Below are positions 13,907 to 22,583 of a stretch of 38,890 bases of DNA, piece by piece; the first letter of the stretch is position 1, and each line of letters opens with the position of its first letter. Position numbers and translations under genes: made by a program. The notes under the pieces are model-generated. The model made no database searches and was not told the DNA's origin. It saw nothing but the letters and a program-made list of their open reading frames with translations. This stretch comes from a virus. The stretch lies in IMG/VR virus record IMGVR_UViG_3300008450_000130, positions 1 to 38,890 of that record, one strand, 5' to 3'.

Positions 13907-16109
13907 TGACATGACCACCGTTGGGGTTGTCGCTGAAGGTGCTAATAAGCCTAACGACAAAAAAGACATGCTTGCAACGATGCGAAGCCGCTTTACTATG
14001 GCGGTTTCTGCGTATTCAGAAAGCCGTGAAGACGAGCTAGATGACTTACGCTTCGAGGCAGGCTCACCGGACAACCAATGGCAATGGCCTGCGGACGTAC
14101 TGGCTACCCGTGGTTCAGTTCAAGGTCAGACCATCAATGCAAGACCATGCTTAACAATCAATAAGTTACCGCAACATGTTCATCAAGTTACTAATGAACA
14201 ACGCCAAAATCGCCCTTCGGTGAAGGTAATCCCTGTAGATGATAACGCTGACGTAGAAGTCGCGGAGATATTTGAGGGTGTAATTAGGCATATTGAGTAT
14301 ATTTCAGATGCAGATGTCGCATACGACACAGCATGTGAAAACCAAGTCACCTATGGTGAAGGCTACATCCGTGTACTCACTAAATATTGCGACGACAATT
14401 CATTTGACCAAGACCTATACATTGGCCGTATCCGCAATTCCTTTAGCGTTTATATGGATCCTACAATACAAGACCCATGCGGCAGCGATGCCGAGTGGTG
14501 TTTTGTCACAGAAGACATGACGAAGGCAGAATACGAGCGTCAGTTCCCTGATGCCGCGCCAATTTCGTCTATGATGCAGCAAGGTGTGGGCGACTCCTCA
14601 CTAAGTCAGTGGTTGACAGAGAACACAGTGCGTGTTGCTGAGTATTTTTACTACGAGCATACGCCGACCAAGCTAAACTTATACCAGGGCAACATGAGCG
14701 CCGTAGAAGGCAGCCGTGAAGACAAAGAATTAAAGGCTTTAGGCTTAAAACCGCTTAAATCACGCATGGCAGACGTTAAAAAAGTCAAATGGCTCAAAAC
14801 TAACGGCTTTGAAGTGCTAGAAGAACAAGATTGGGCGGGTAAATTTATACCTGTTATCCGTGTTGTAGGTAACGAATACGAAGTTGATGGCCGTTTATAC
14901 GTGTCAGGCTTAATCCGTAACGCAAAAGACGCACAACGTATGTACAACTATTGGGTTTCACAAGAAGCCGAGATGTTGGCACTGGCACCAAAAGCGCCAT
15001 TCATAGGTTACGGCGGTCAATTTGAGGGTTACGAGACACAATGGAAAACTGCAAATACGACAAATTGGCCGTATTTAGAGGTTAATCCTGATGTAACAGA
15101 CGGTGCTGGTGCGGTATTGCCATTACCACAACGCGCTCAACCGCCTATGGCGTCTAGCGGTCTATTACAGGCAAAAGCTGGTGCATCTGACGATATTAAG
15201 TCCTCAACTGGCCAATATGACTCCAGTTTAGGTGCGACAAGTAACGAACGCTCAGGCCGTGCCATCTTAGCGCGTGAAAAACAAGGCGACACAGGCACAT
15301 ACCACTACGTTGACAATTTAGCGCGTGCTATACGTCACTGTGGACGTCAATTAGTGGACATGATACCTAAAATTTACGATACAGAGCGTATTGCTCGTAT
15401 TATTGGTGTAGATGGCGAAGTGAAACGGGCTAAAATTAACCCATCACAAGCCGAGCCAGTGAAGAAAATTGTTGATGAAACAGGCATTGTGATTGAAAAA
15501 ATCTACAATCCTAGCGTTGGTAAGTACGATGTATGCGTATCGACTGGCCCAAGCTACATGACTAAACGTCAAGAGTCACTTGATGCCATGAGCCAACTAT
15601 TGCAAGGCAACCCACAATTGTGGCAAGTGGCTGGCGATTTATTCGTTAAAAACATGGATTGGCCTGGCGCACAAGAGATGGCTAAACGCTTTGCTAAGAC
15701 TATTGATCCTAAACTACTAAGCGATGCCGACGAAGACCCAGCATTGCAAGCTGCACAGCAACAACTTGAAGCGATGGGCCAAGAGTTAGACCAATTGCAC
15801 GGCATGTTGCAAAACGTCAGCAAGTCTATGGAAGCGCAAGACTTGGCAATCAAAGAACAAGAGGCTAACATTAAAGCATACGACGCTGAAACTAAACGTA
15901 TCAGCGCAGTGCAGGCAAGCATGTCACCTGAACAAATCCAAGACATCGTTATGGGTACAGTTCACGGCATGATGGACAGCGGTGACTTAATTGGCGAAAT
16001 GCCTGGTAGAGAAATGCCAAACGAAGGGCTAGAACAGCCTGAAGGCATGATGCCTGAAGAACAAATGCAACCTGAACAACCAATGATGCCACCCGAAGGA
16101 CAAATATAA
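13899..16109 (+). CDS. P22-like portal protein
   Basis: 736 aa, close to P22 gp1 (725 aa). Features: N-terminal NARPCLTINKLPQHVHQVTNEQRQNRPSV in segments, typical of the P22-type portal family; a long core; SSTGQYDSSLGATSNERSGRA region; and a coiled-coil barrel-like C-terminus (about residues 615-680) ending in a Met/Gln/Pro/Glu-rich tail (MPEEQMQPEQPMMPPEG). Twelve copies would form the DNA entry/exit channel, docked by TerL during packaging and then by the gp4-like adaptor encoded downstream. The start overlaps groES by 8 bases; a second ATG four codons later is also possible. Confidence 0.92.
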   Translation: MNDDMTTVGVVAEGANKPNDKKDMLATMRSRFTMAVSAYSESREDELDDLRFEAGSPDNQWQWPADVLATRGSVQGQTINARPCLTINKLPQHVHQVTNEQRQNRPSVKVIPVDDNADVEVAEIFEGVIRHIEYISDADVAYDTACENQVTYGEGYIRVLTKYCDDNSFDQDLYIGRIRNSFSVYMDPTIQDPCGSDAEWCFVTEDMTKAEYERQFPDAAPISSMMQQGVGDSSLSQWLTENTVRVAEYFYYEHTPTKLNLYQGNMSAVEGSREDKELKALGLKPLKSRMADVKKVKWLKTNGFEVLEEQDWAGKFIPVIRVVGNEYEVDGRLYVSGLIRNAKDAQRMYNYWVSQEAEMLALAPKAPFIGYGGQFEGYETQWKTANTTNWPYLEVNPDVTDGAGAVLPLPQRAQPPMASSGLLQAKAGASDDIKSSTGQYDSSLGATSNERSGRAILAREKQGDTGTYHYVDNLARAIRHCGRQLVDMIPKIYDTERIARIIGVDGEVKRAKINPSQAEPVKKIVDETGIVIEKIYNPSVGKYDVCVSTGPSYMTKRQESLDAMSQLLQGNPQLWQVAGDLFVKNMDWPGAQEMAKRFAKTIDPKLLSDADEDPALQAAQQQLEAMGQELDQLHGMLQNVSKSMEAQDLAIKEQEANIKAYDAETKRISAVQASMSPEQIQDIVMGTVHGMMDSGDLIGEMPGREMPNEGLEQPEGMMPEEQMQPEQPMMPPEGQI

Positions 16110-16471
16110 TGAAAGCCTGTGACTTTGTAGGAATACTATTCTTAGCTAGAGACGTGACGCACTCCGTCCACCTAAACACTAGAAGCTACTCTAAACATAA
16201 GGCTTTGCAGAAGTTTTATGAGAGCATAATTGACTTAGCAGACGGTTTTGCTGAAGCCTATCAAGGCCGCCACGGTTTGATGGGGCCTATTTCGCTTCAG
16301 TCAGCTAAAAAGACTACTAACGTCATTGACTTTCTACAAAATCAATTAGAAGAAATTGAAGCGGATCGCTATAAAATTTGCGACGAAACAGATTCCGCAA
16401 TACAGAATCTAATTGACGAAGTAATAGCCCTTTACCTATCAACCTTGTATAAATTGAGGTTCTTAGCATGA
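16109..16471 (+). CDS. helical conserved phage protein, possibly ferritin/Dps-like (DUF5856-like)
   Basis: 120 aa, starting at the last base of the portal stop and overlapping the next gene by 4. All-helical. The segment HSVHLNTRSYSKHKALQKFY followed by DLADGFAEAYQGRHG has the H-x-x-H, H...Y...D..AE..G spacing reminiscent of Dps/ferritin-like four-helix proteins. The C-terminus NLIDEVIALYLSTLYKL recurs in small phage proteins I remember as DUF5856. No ferroxidase activity can be claimed. It could be a head-associated structural protein. Confidence 0.65.
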   Translation: MKACDFVGILFLARDVTHSVHLNTRSYSKHKALQKFYESIIDLADGFAEAYQGRHGLMGPISLQSAKKTTNVIDFLQNQLEEIEADRYKICDETDSAIQNLIDEVIALYLSTLYKLRFLA

Positions 16472-17247
16472 ACGTCTTTACCTCACAAACTCAATTTGGC
16501 AAAAATGAAGATTTTGCACTCCAAGTAGCTAGGGGGCAAATTCCAGGGCATTCCGCAATATCCGTATTTGGGTACAATCCTGACGTAGATACGGCTGAAG
16601 AATCAATTTGGCCTGATGGCGGCACAGTGCCTCACCCAACCGTGGCTTCCGTGCTTAAAATAAGCTCGTCTAGTACGGACGATACTTCAGCAGGCACTGG
16701 AGCAAGAACTGTCACTATAGTAGGGCTTGATGGAAGCTATAATCAAGTTAGCGAAAGCATAACTTTAAATGGGCAAACAGCAGTTAACACAACGAACAGT
16801 TATCTTTATGTAAATGGATTTTATGTAGCTTCAACTGGATCAGGCGGTGCAAACGCGGGTAATATTAATGCAGGCACAGGTGTAGTAACTGCGGGCGTCC
16901 CTGCTGTATTATATGACATTATCGCAACAGGGTATAATAACCGCACTACCGCACATTATTGCGTTCCAGCGGGTTACACAGGCTACTTAACTACAGGCGT
17001 TATTACTACAGGCCAGGCTACAGGTTCAACATCTGTAACGGCGTTTTTAAAACAACACGGCCAAGATGGAATTGTTCGCGTGGGTGCGGTATCTACGCTT
17101 AACAACGGGTCAGTGCAGTATGATTTTTCATACCCGTATATAATTTCAGAAAAAAACTGTGTAGGCGCCTCTGCAATAGGTTCTGCGGCAAATAACTCAG
17201 CAAGTGCATTTTTTAATATTGTTTTAATTAAAAATTATCAGGATTAA
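16468..17247 (+). CDS. putative head/neck structural protein, 259 aa
   Basis: Serine-, threonine- and glycine-rich beta-type protein. The segment GTGARTVTIVGLDGSYN, followed by ITLNGQTAVNTTNSYLYVNG, is a pattern found in structural proteins of many aquatic podoviruses and myoviruses. Location between portal and scaffold supports a virion role such as capsid decoration. No enzyme motif. Overlaps the upstream gene as ATGA-type coupling. Confidence 0.65.
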   Translation: MNVFTSQTQFGKNEDFALQVARGQIPGHSAISVFGYNPDVDTAEESIWPDGGTVPHPTVASVLKISSSSTDDTSAGTGARTVTIVGLDGSYNQVSESITLNGQTAVNTTNSYLYVNGFYVASTGSGGANAGNINAGTGVVTAGVPAVLYDIIATGYNNRTTAHYCVPAGYTGYLTTGVITTGQATGSTSVTAFLKQHGQDGIVRVGAVSTLNNGSVQYDFSYPYIISEKNCVGASAIGSAANNSASAFFNIVLIKNYQD

Positions 17248-17249
17248 TC

Positions 17250-17516
17250 ATGGCAAACTATAAATATTTAGCTGCAACAGACCAAACTAAAGTCGGTGCA
17301 GGCAAACTATACGGCATTTTTGTGTCAACAACATCAAGCGGTACTATTACTGTATACGATAGCGCTACATCAAGCACTAGCGACGGTAAAATTGCTAACA
17401 CCATTACAGTAGCTGCTGGTACTCAGTATCTTAGCTTTCCATCAGGTATTTGGTTTAGCAAAGGCTTATATGTAGTATTAGCCAACACTGCCACCTTTAC
17501 AGTTGTCTACGAATAG
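17250..17516 (+). CDS. small structural protein, 88 aa
   Basis: Beta-rich (YGIFVSTTSSGTITVYDSAT, GLYVVLANTATFTVVYE), typical of small head-decoration or adaptor proteins encoded next to capsid genes. Two bases after the preceding gene. Function inferred only from location and composition. Confidence 0.6.
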   Translation: MANYKYLAATDQTKVGAGKLYGIFVSTTSSGTITVYDSATSSTSDGKIANTITVAAGTQYLSFPSGIWFSKGLYVVLANTATFTVVYE

Positions 17517-17533
17517 AATATATTAAAAATGTA

Positions 17534-17550
17534 CTGGTGCATTTCACCAG
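17534..17550 (+). terminator. hairpin before the scaffold gene
   Basis: 6-bp stem CTGGTG/CACCAG followed by GGTTTCT: a weak terminator or mRNA processing structure separating the upstream head genes from scaffold and coat. Confidence 0.45.
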
Positions 17551-17568
17551 GGTTTCTAAGGAAACAAA

Positions 17569-18354
17569 ATGAGTGAAAACCAAGAAGTAGAAGTATTAGC
17601 GGAAGTACCCGCGCCAGTAGAAGAAGTTACGACAGCTCCTGAAACTGTAGCAAATGAAGTAGAAGTGTCGGAAGAAAAGCCAGCAGAAGCAAGCAAGACA
17701 TTCTCGCAAGAGGAACTTGATGCTGCGATTGGCAAACGCTTGGCAAGAGAACAGCGTAAATGGGAAAGAGAACGTGCTGCACAGGCTTCAACCCCTGCGA
17801 CGCCTAGAGACCTCCCTGCGCCTGAGCAATTTGAGTCAGTAGAAGCATACGCCGAAGCATTGGCCGTGCAAAAAGCTGAACAACTGCTTGAGCAAAGAGA
17901 GCAACAAAGGCAACAACACGAAATCTTAGAGACGTATCACGATAGGGAAGAAGAAGCCCGTGCTAAGTATGATGACTTCGAGCAAGTTGCATACAACCCC
18001 AGTGTTCCTATTACTAATGTGATGGCTCAATCTATTCAGGCATCTGATGTTGGCCCCGAACTGGCTTATTACCTAGGGACTAATATTAAGGAAGCTGAAC
18101 GGATCTCTCGGTTAGCGCCAATCTTACAAGCTAAAGAAATTGGCCGACTTGAAGCTAAAATTGCTAACGAGCCGGTGATTAAGAAAACAACTAGCGCACC
18201 TGCGCCTATTTCGCCTGTCACGGCTAAAGGTAACGGTTCACCAGCGTACGACACGACTGACCCTAGGTCAATGAAGTCAATGTCTACGTCTGATTGGATT
18301 GCTGCTGAAAGAGCTAGACAAGCTAAGGCATGGGAAGCGAAAAGAAACCGCTAA
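17569..18354 (+). CDS. capsid scaffolding protein
   Basis: 261 aa, directly upstream of the coat gene as in P22-like phages. The first 45 residues are very acidic (EVEVLAEVPAPVEEV and following). Then comes a charged helical stretch (KRLAREQRKWERERAA; KAEQLLEQREQQRQQHEIL) likely forming a coiled coil, and a basic C-terminus (ERARQAKAWEAKRNR) like the coat-binding helix-turn-helix tail of scaffolds. It would guide prohead assembly and exit before packaging. Identified by composition and order rather than a diagnostic motif. AAGGAA lies upstream. Confidence 0.85.
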   Translation: MSENQEVEVLAEVPAPVEEVTTAPETVANEVEVSEEKPAEASKTFSQEELDAAIGKRLAREQRKWERERAAQASTPATPRDLPAPEQFESVEAYAEALAVQKAEQLLEQREQQRQQHEILETYHDREEEARAKYDDFEQVAYNPSVPITNVMAQSIQASDVGPELAYYLGTNIKEAERISRLAPILQAKEIGRLEAKIANEPVIKKTTSAPAPISPVTAKGNGSPAYDTTDPRSMKSMSTSDWIAAERARQAKAWEAKRNR

Positions 18355-18374
18355 CTTTTATATAAGGAAACATC

Positions 18375-19589
18375 ATGTCAAACTCAATCTTAACCATTGA
18401 TATGATCACTCGTAAAGCCCTAGAAATCCTAGAGAATAACCTTGTGATCACACGTAACGTAAATCGTCAATACGACGATTCTTTTGCCGTTGAAGGCGCT
18501 AAAATTGGTTCTACATTGCGTATCCGTTTACCGGATCGTGCTTTAGTAACTGACGGCGCGGCTTTACAAGTGCAAGATGACAACGAACAATACACAACAT
18601 TGTCTGTTGCTTCACAAAAACACATTGGCGTTAACTTCACATCAGCTGAGTTAACAATGCAATTAGACGATTTTGCAGAACGTGTATTGAAACCACGTAT
18701 CTCACAATTGGCTTCTAGCGTTGATGCTGACGTTGCTAATGCTTACAAATCAATCTACAACTCAGTAGGTACTCCAGGCACTACACCTTCAACTTCATTA
18801 GTATTGTTGCAAGCTCAACAAAAACTAAACGAAGGCGCAGCTGTTATGTCTCCACGTTATGCAACTGTTAACCCAGCTGCCAACGCGGGCTTAGTTGAAG
18901 GTATGAAAGGTTTGTTCAACCCAACTGACACTGTTTCACGTCAATTCCGTAACGGTATGATGGGTATGGGCGTTCTTGGCTTCGAAGAAGTTAACATGTC
19001 TCAATCTATAAAACAACACACCACTGGTACACGTTCTACTAGCGATACTATCTTAGTTAACGGCACTGTTACTACAGAAGGCCAAGCTACTATCAGCATC
19101 GATGGCGGTACAGGTTCAGCTACAGTTACTGTAGGTGACGTGTTTACTGTTGCTGGCGTTTACGCTGTCAACCCACAAACTCGTGAGTCAACTGGTTCAT
19201 TGCAACAATTCACTGTGACTGCGGCTAACACTGCTTCAGGTGGCGCATGGACTAACATTGCTATCTCACCACCTTTGTACACACCAAACAACGCTTTGGC
19301 TACTGTTAGTGCCTTCCCACAAGACGGTGCTGCTGTTACATTCGTTGGTGCTGCAAGCACTCAATACGCTCAAAACTTGGTATACCACAAAGATGCAATC
19401 ACTTTCGCGACTGCTGACTTGTTATTACCACAAGGCGTAGACATGGCTTCACGTCAAGTACACAACGGTATCTCTCTACGTGTTGTCCGTCAATATGACA
19501 TCAACAACGACCGCTTACCTTGCCGTATTGACGTTCTATATGGCTACAGCGCTGTTCGTCCACAAATGGCTGCCCGTATTTGGGGTTAG
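18375..19589 (+). CDS. major capsid protein, P22 coat-like
   Basis: 404 aa (P22 coat is 430). Matches the P22-type HK97-fold coat: N-terminal ALEILENNLVITRNVNRQYD, the LRIRLPDRALVTDGAALQVQ strand, and an insertion-domain-like segment GDVFTVAGVYAVNPQTREST followed by LQQFTVTA, which is characteristic of this family. The C-terminus VVRQYDINNDRLPCRIDVLYG closes the fold. It is followed by a strong terminator, consistent with an abundant transcript. Codons are noticeably biased toward a restricted set (GTT, ACT, GCT, CGT) compared with early genes, as expected for very high expression. Likely the main GroEL/GroES client. Confidence 0.93.
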   Translation: MSNSILTIDMITRKALEILENNLVITRNVNRQYDDSFAVEGAKIGSTLRIRLPDRALVTDGAALQVQDDNEQYTTLSVASQKHIGVNFTSAELTMQLDDFAERVLKPRISQLASSVDADVANAYKSIYNSVGTPGTTPSTSLVLLQAQQKLNEGAAVMSPRYATVNPAANAGLVEGMKGLFNPTDTVSRQFRNGMMGMGVLGFEEVNMSQSIKQHTTGTRSTSDTILVNGTVTTEGQATISIDGGTGSATVTVGDVFTVAGVYAVNPQTRESTGSLQQFTVTAANTASGGAWTNIAISPPLYTPNNALATVSAFPQDGAAVTFVGAASTQYAQNLVYHKDAITFATADLLLPQGVDMASRQVHNGISLRVVRQYDINNDRLPCRIDVLYGYSAVRPQMAARIWG

Positions 19590-19596
19590 TCTAAAT

Positions 19597-19622
19597 AATC
19601 CCCACTTCGGTGGGGGTTCTTT
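19597..19622 (+). terminator. UUCG-loop terminator after the coat gene
   Basis: Stem CCCCAC/GTGGGG (extendable by two A-T pairs across a T-G pair) with a TTCG loop, followed by TTCTTTA. Probably a partial terminator, since structural genes continue downstream without a clear new promoter. Confidence 0.85.
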
Positions 19623-19647
19623 AATCTATTAAGAAAAGGAAAATATC

Positions 19648-19899
19648 ATGGCAATTCCAAACGGCGCAGGCCCATATCAAGTATCTGACGGTAACGTAGA
19701 TGCAGCTAAATTACTTGGTGGTAGCATCCTTACAGCATCTTCAGGTGCAGGATTATACTTTTTAACTACAGCAGTTACTGCTAACAGCACTACAACAACT
19801 GCACCAGCAGGCTCTATTGGCGTTACTACTAACGCTACTGGCTTAGGTAAGATGTTTATTTCTGACGGCACTAAATGGCAATTTGCTGTTGTAGCCTAA
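19648..19899 (+). CDS. small structural protein, 83 aa
   Basis: Gly/Ala/Thr-rich, beta-type (SSGAGLYFLTTAVTANSTTT; GKMFISDGTKWQFAVVA). AAAGGA upstream. Flanked by hairpin terminators on both sides. The likely role is a capsid decoration or fibre-like protein; not assigned to a family. Confidence 0.6.
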   Translation: MAIPNGAGPYQVSDGNVDAAKLLGGSILTASSGAGLYFLTTAVTANSTTTTAPAGSIGVTTNATGLGKMFISDGTKWQFAVVA

Positions 19900-19918
19900 G
19901 GTAATATTTTGTAATACC

Positions 19919-19941
19919 TCCGCCCTTCGGGGCGGATTTTT
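19919..19941 (+). terminator. UUCG-loop rho-independent terminator
   Basis: Stem TCCGCCC/GGGCGGA with a TTCG loop and TTTTT tail: a textbook terminator between two small structural genes. Confidence 0.9.
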
Positions 19942-19955
19942 AAAAAGGAACTATT

Positions 19956-20174
19956 ATGCCTAATACCAAACCTATCGGTGTTGCATACGAAGACCAGCAA
20001 TTAGATGGCGCTATTCTTGGCAATGCAGGCGGTACTATCGGATTTTACGGTACTACCCCTATTGTTAAAGCAGCCGCAATTACCGCAGTGTCAAATACTG
20101 CGTCTGGTACTGAGTTAGCAACTGCAATTAACGCACTTCGCACAGTATTAAAAAACTTAGGTATTACAGCTTAA
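19956..20174 (+). CDS. small conserved structural protein, 72 aa
   Basis: Contains GNAGGTIGFYGTTPIVKAAA followed by TELATAINALRTVLKNLG. This G-x-TVGFYG-x-TPV plus terminal helix pattern is common to small virion-associated proteins of many environmental phages. It may be a head-decoration or tail protein with a trimerising C-terminal helix. AAAAGGAA upstream. Confidence 0.65.
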   Translation: MPNTKPIGVAYEDQQLDGAILGNAGGTIGFYGTTPIVKAAAITAVSNTASGTELATAINALRTVLKNLGITA

Positions 20175-20177
20175 GTA

Positions 20178-20205
20178 AAAGAGGGGGCCTTAAAACCTCC
20201 TCTTT
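20178..20205 (+). terminator. hairpin, third in the head-gene series
   Basis: 10-bp stem AAAGAGGGGG/CCTCCTCTTT including one G-T pair and an 8-base loop. The U-run is part of the stem, so it may act as attenuator or processing site. Confidence 0.6.
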
Positions 20206-20221
20206 AATTATCGGATAAAAC

Positions 20222-20419
20222 ATGGCAACCATATATTTAAGACACCCCGTTCATGGTACTAAAGTAGCTACTATGATTGAGGAAGCTGAAGCTGATGCAC
20301 AAAACGGATGGATAGAGTATAATCTTGATACGCCAATTAAAACTGAAGCTAAAGCTGAAGTTAAAGTTGAAGCGGCTCCCGTCAATACGCTGGATGTCAA
20401 ACGACGTAGAAAAGAATAA
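20222..20419 (+). CDS. hypothetical protein, 65 aa
   Basis: The first half resembles a small beta domain (TIYLRHPVHGTKVATMIEEA; EADAQNGWIEYNLD). The second half is a repetitive charged linker (KTEAKAEVKVEAA) ending VKRRRKE. Such short proteins next to tail-adaptor genes occur in other podoviruses; function unknown. Confidence 0.6.
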   Translation: MATIYLRHPVHGTKVATMIEEAEADAQNGWIEYNLDTPIKTEAKAEVKVEAAPVNTLDVKRRRKE

Positions 20420-20430
20420 GGAGCCGTATT

Positions 20431-21144
20431 ATGGCCACTACCGCAGGCGATCAAATTAATGGAGCGTTACGATTACTTGGCATTTTAGCCGAAGGCGAAA
20501 CTCCATCTGCCGCAACCTCACAAGACGCTCTATCCGCGCTAAATCAAATGATTGATAGCTGGAATACTGAGCGTTTATCCGTATTCGCTACACAAGACCA
20601 AATCGTAACCTGGTTGCCTAATACTAGAACACATACCTTAGGCCCATCCGGTGACACCGTTGGCAATCGTCCAATCTTAGTCGACGATGCAACATACTTC
20701 CGTGACCCATCAAGCGGTATATCGTTCGGCATTAAACTAATCAATCAACAACAATACGATGGTATTGCTGTTAAGACCGTGACGTCTACTTATCCACAGG
20801 TTATGTGGGTAAACATGGATTACCCTAACATTACGATGACAGTGTACCCAGTGCCAACCAAAGTGTTGGAGTTCCACATCGTATCTGTTCAAGAGTTAAC
20901 TGCGCCTGCGACATTGGCCACAAACCTAGCGTTCCCTCCAGGCTATCTACGTGCGTTCAAATACAACTTAGCTTGCGAGATAGCACCTGAGTTTGGCGTA
21001 GAGCCATCACCGACTGTGTCACGCATTGCGATGACATCTAAACGTGACTTGAAACGCATCAACAATCCTGACGACATTATGTCCATGCCTTACAGCATTG
21101 TGGCTACACGTCAACGCTTCAACATTTTTGCCGGTAACTACTAA
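20431..21144 (+). CDS. gp4-like tail accessory / head-completion protein
   Basis: 237 aa. The start DQINGALRLLGILAEGETPS and LNQMIDSWNTERL are typical of the P22 gp4-like adaptor family that binds the portal ring after packaging. The C-terminal part contains NLACEIAPEFGVEPSP, also characteristic. It is longer than P22 gp4 (166 aa), as in related podoviruses. Its stop overlaps the start of the gp10-like gene by one base. Some gp4 proteins have peptidoglycan hydrolase activity, but no catalytic signature is evident here. Confidence 0.8.
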   Translation: MATTAGDQINGALRLLGILAEGETPSAATSQDALSALNQMIDSWNTERLSVFATQDQIVTWLPNTRTHTLGPSGDTVGNRPILVDDATYFRDPSSGISFGIKLINQQQYDGIAVKTVTSTYPQVMWVNMDYPNITMTVYPVPTKVLEFHIVSVQELTAPATLATNLAFPPGYLRAFKYNLACEIAPEFGVEPSPTVSRIAMTSKRDLKRINNPDDIMSMPYSIVATRQRFNIFAGNY

Positions 21145-22583
21145 TGAAAACGCCAATCTTAGGTCAATCTTATGTAGCTCGTTCAATTAACGCTGCGGAC
21201 AACCGCATGGTTAACTTGTTTCCTGAGCAGACGCCTGAGAACGGTCTTGAGATAGGCTACCTTAATCGTGCGCCTGGTTTAACTAAGCTAGTCACCATAG
21301 GCACAGGCCCTATCCGTGGATTATGGGCGCACCAAACCAATGGCACCGATGCGTATTGCGTATCAGGCACAGGTTTTTACCGCATCAACACCGACTACAC
21401 TTACGAGTACATCGGTGAAGTAGATGGCACTGGGCCAGTCACGTTTGCTGATAACGGCATACAAATATTTATTGCAGCCAACCCTAGCGGTTACATCTAC
21501 AATGAAGTGACAGACGTATTTGCTAAGATTACAGACCCTGACTTTACTGGCGCAGGCACTGTTACTTATCTTGATGGGTATTTTATATACAATGAGCCTG
21601 ACAGCCAAAAGATATGGATTACACAGTTACTAGACGGTACATCCGTCGATCCGCTAGATTTTGCTAGTGCTGAGGGTTCACCTGACGGCGTTGTAGCCGT
21701 TAACACTATCCACCGTGAACTATGGGTATTCGGTACGGACACGACAGAGGTTTGGTATGACTCCGGTGCTACCGACTTCCCGTTGATACCAATCCAAGGT
21801 GCGTTTAACGAGACAGGCTGTATCGCACCTTATTCTGTGGCAAAGTTAGATAACTCATTGTTTTGGTTAGGCAACGACCCACGGGGGTTTGGTGTTATTT
21901 ACAGGTCTAACGGCTACGCTGCACAGCGCGTGTCCACACACGCCATCGAATACGCTATCCAAGGCTACACCGACATATCAGACGCTGTGGCTTACACATA
22001 CCAACAAGAAGGTCATGCGTTTTACGTTATATCGTTTCCTACTGGCAATGCCACATGGGTATACGATGTTGCTACTGGCGCATGGCATGAACGTGCTTAC
22101 TTGACTAACGGTGAGTTCACACGCCATCGTTCAAATTGTCAATGCAACTTCCAATCTACAACACTTGTTGGCGACTACGCCAACGGTAACATATATAAGT
22201 TTGACCTAGACGTGTATGCCGATAATGGCGCTACGCAGAAATGGTTACGCTCATGGAGAGCATTGCCTAGCGGTCAGAACAATTTAAAACGCACAGCGCA
22301 ACACAGCCTACAGTTAGAGTCTGAGTCAGGCGTTGGACTTGTTGTTGGTCAAGGTAACGACCCACAAGCGATGCTACGATGGTCAGACGATGGCGGACAT
22401 ACTTGGTCTAATGAACATTGGAAATCTATGGGTGCGATAGGTCAATATGGCTATCGTACTATTTGGCGTCGACTTGGCATGACACAAAAGCTACGTGACC
22501 GCGTGTACGAGGTGTCAGGCACTGACCCAGTTAAAATAGCCATTATGGGCGCTGAATTAATCCTCAGCGGCACTAATGCTTAA
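21144..22583 (+). CDS. gp10-like packaged-DNA stabilisation / tail hub protein
   Basis: 479 aa, the length of P22 gp10 (472). Family-like features: opening SYVARSINAADNRMVNLFPE, then NRAPGLTKLVTIGTGPIRGL, a beta-propeller-like series (VNTIHRELWVFGTDTTEVWY; FWLGNDPRGFGVIYR), and the C-terminal WSDDGGHTWSNEHWKSMG. It forms the hexameric ring between the gp4 ring and spikes that closes the particle. Overlaps the fibre gene by 8 bases. Confidence 0.85.
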   Translation: MKTPILGQSYVARSINAADNRMVNLFPEQTPENGLEIGYLNRAPGLTKLVTIGTGPIRGLWAHQTNGTDAYCVSGTGFYRINTDYTYEYIGEVDGTGPVTFADNGIQIFIAANPSGYIYNEVTDVFAKITDPDFTGAGTVTYLDGYFIYNEPDSQKIWITQLLDGTSVDPLDFASAEGSPDGVVAVNTIHRELWVFGTDTTEVWYDSGATDFPLIPIQGAFNETGCIAPYSVAKLDNSLFWLGNDPRGFGVIYRSNGYAAQRVSTHAIEYAIQGYTDISDAVAYTYQQEGHAFYVISFPTGNATWVYDVATGAWHERAYLTNGEFTRHRSNCQCNFQSTTLVGDYANGNIYKFDLDVYADNGATQKWLRSWRALPSGQNNLKRTAQHSLQLESESGVGLVVGQGNDPQAMLRWSDDGGHTWSNEHWKSMGAIGQYGYRTIWRRLGMTQKLRDRVYEVSGTDPVKIAIMGAELILSGTNA

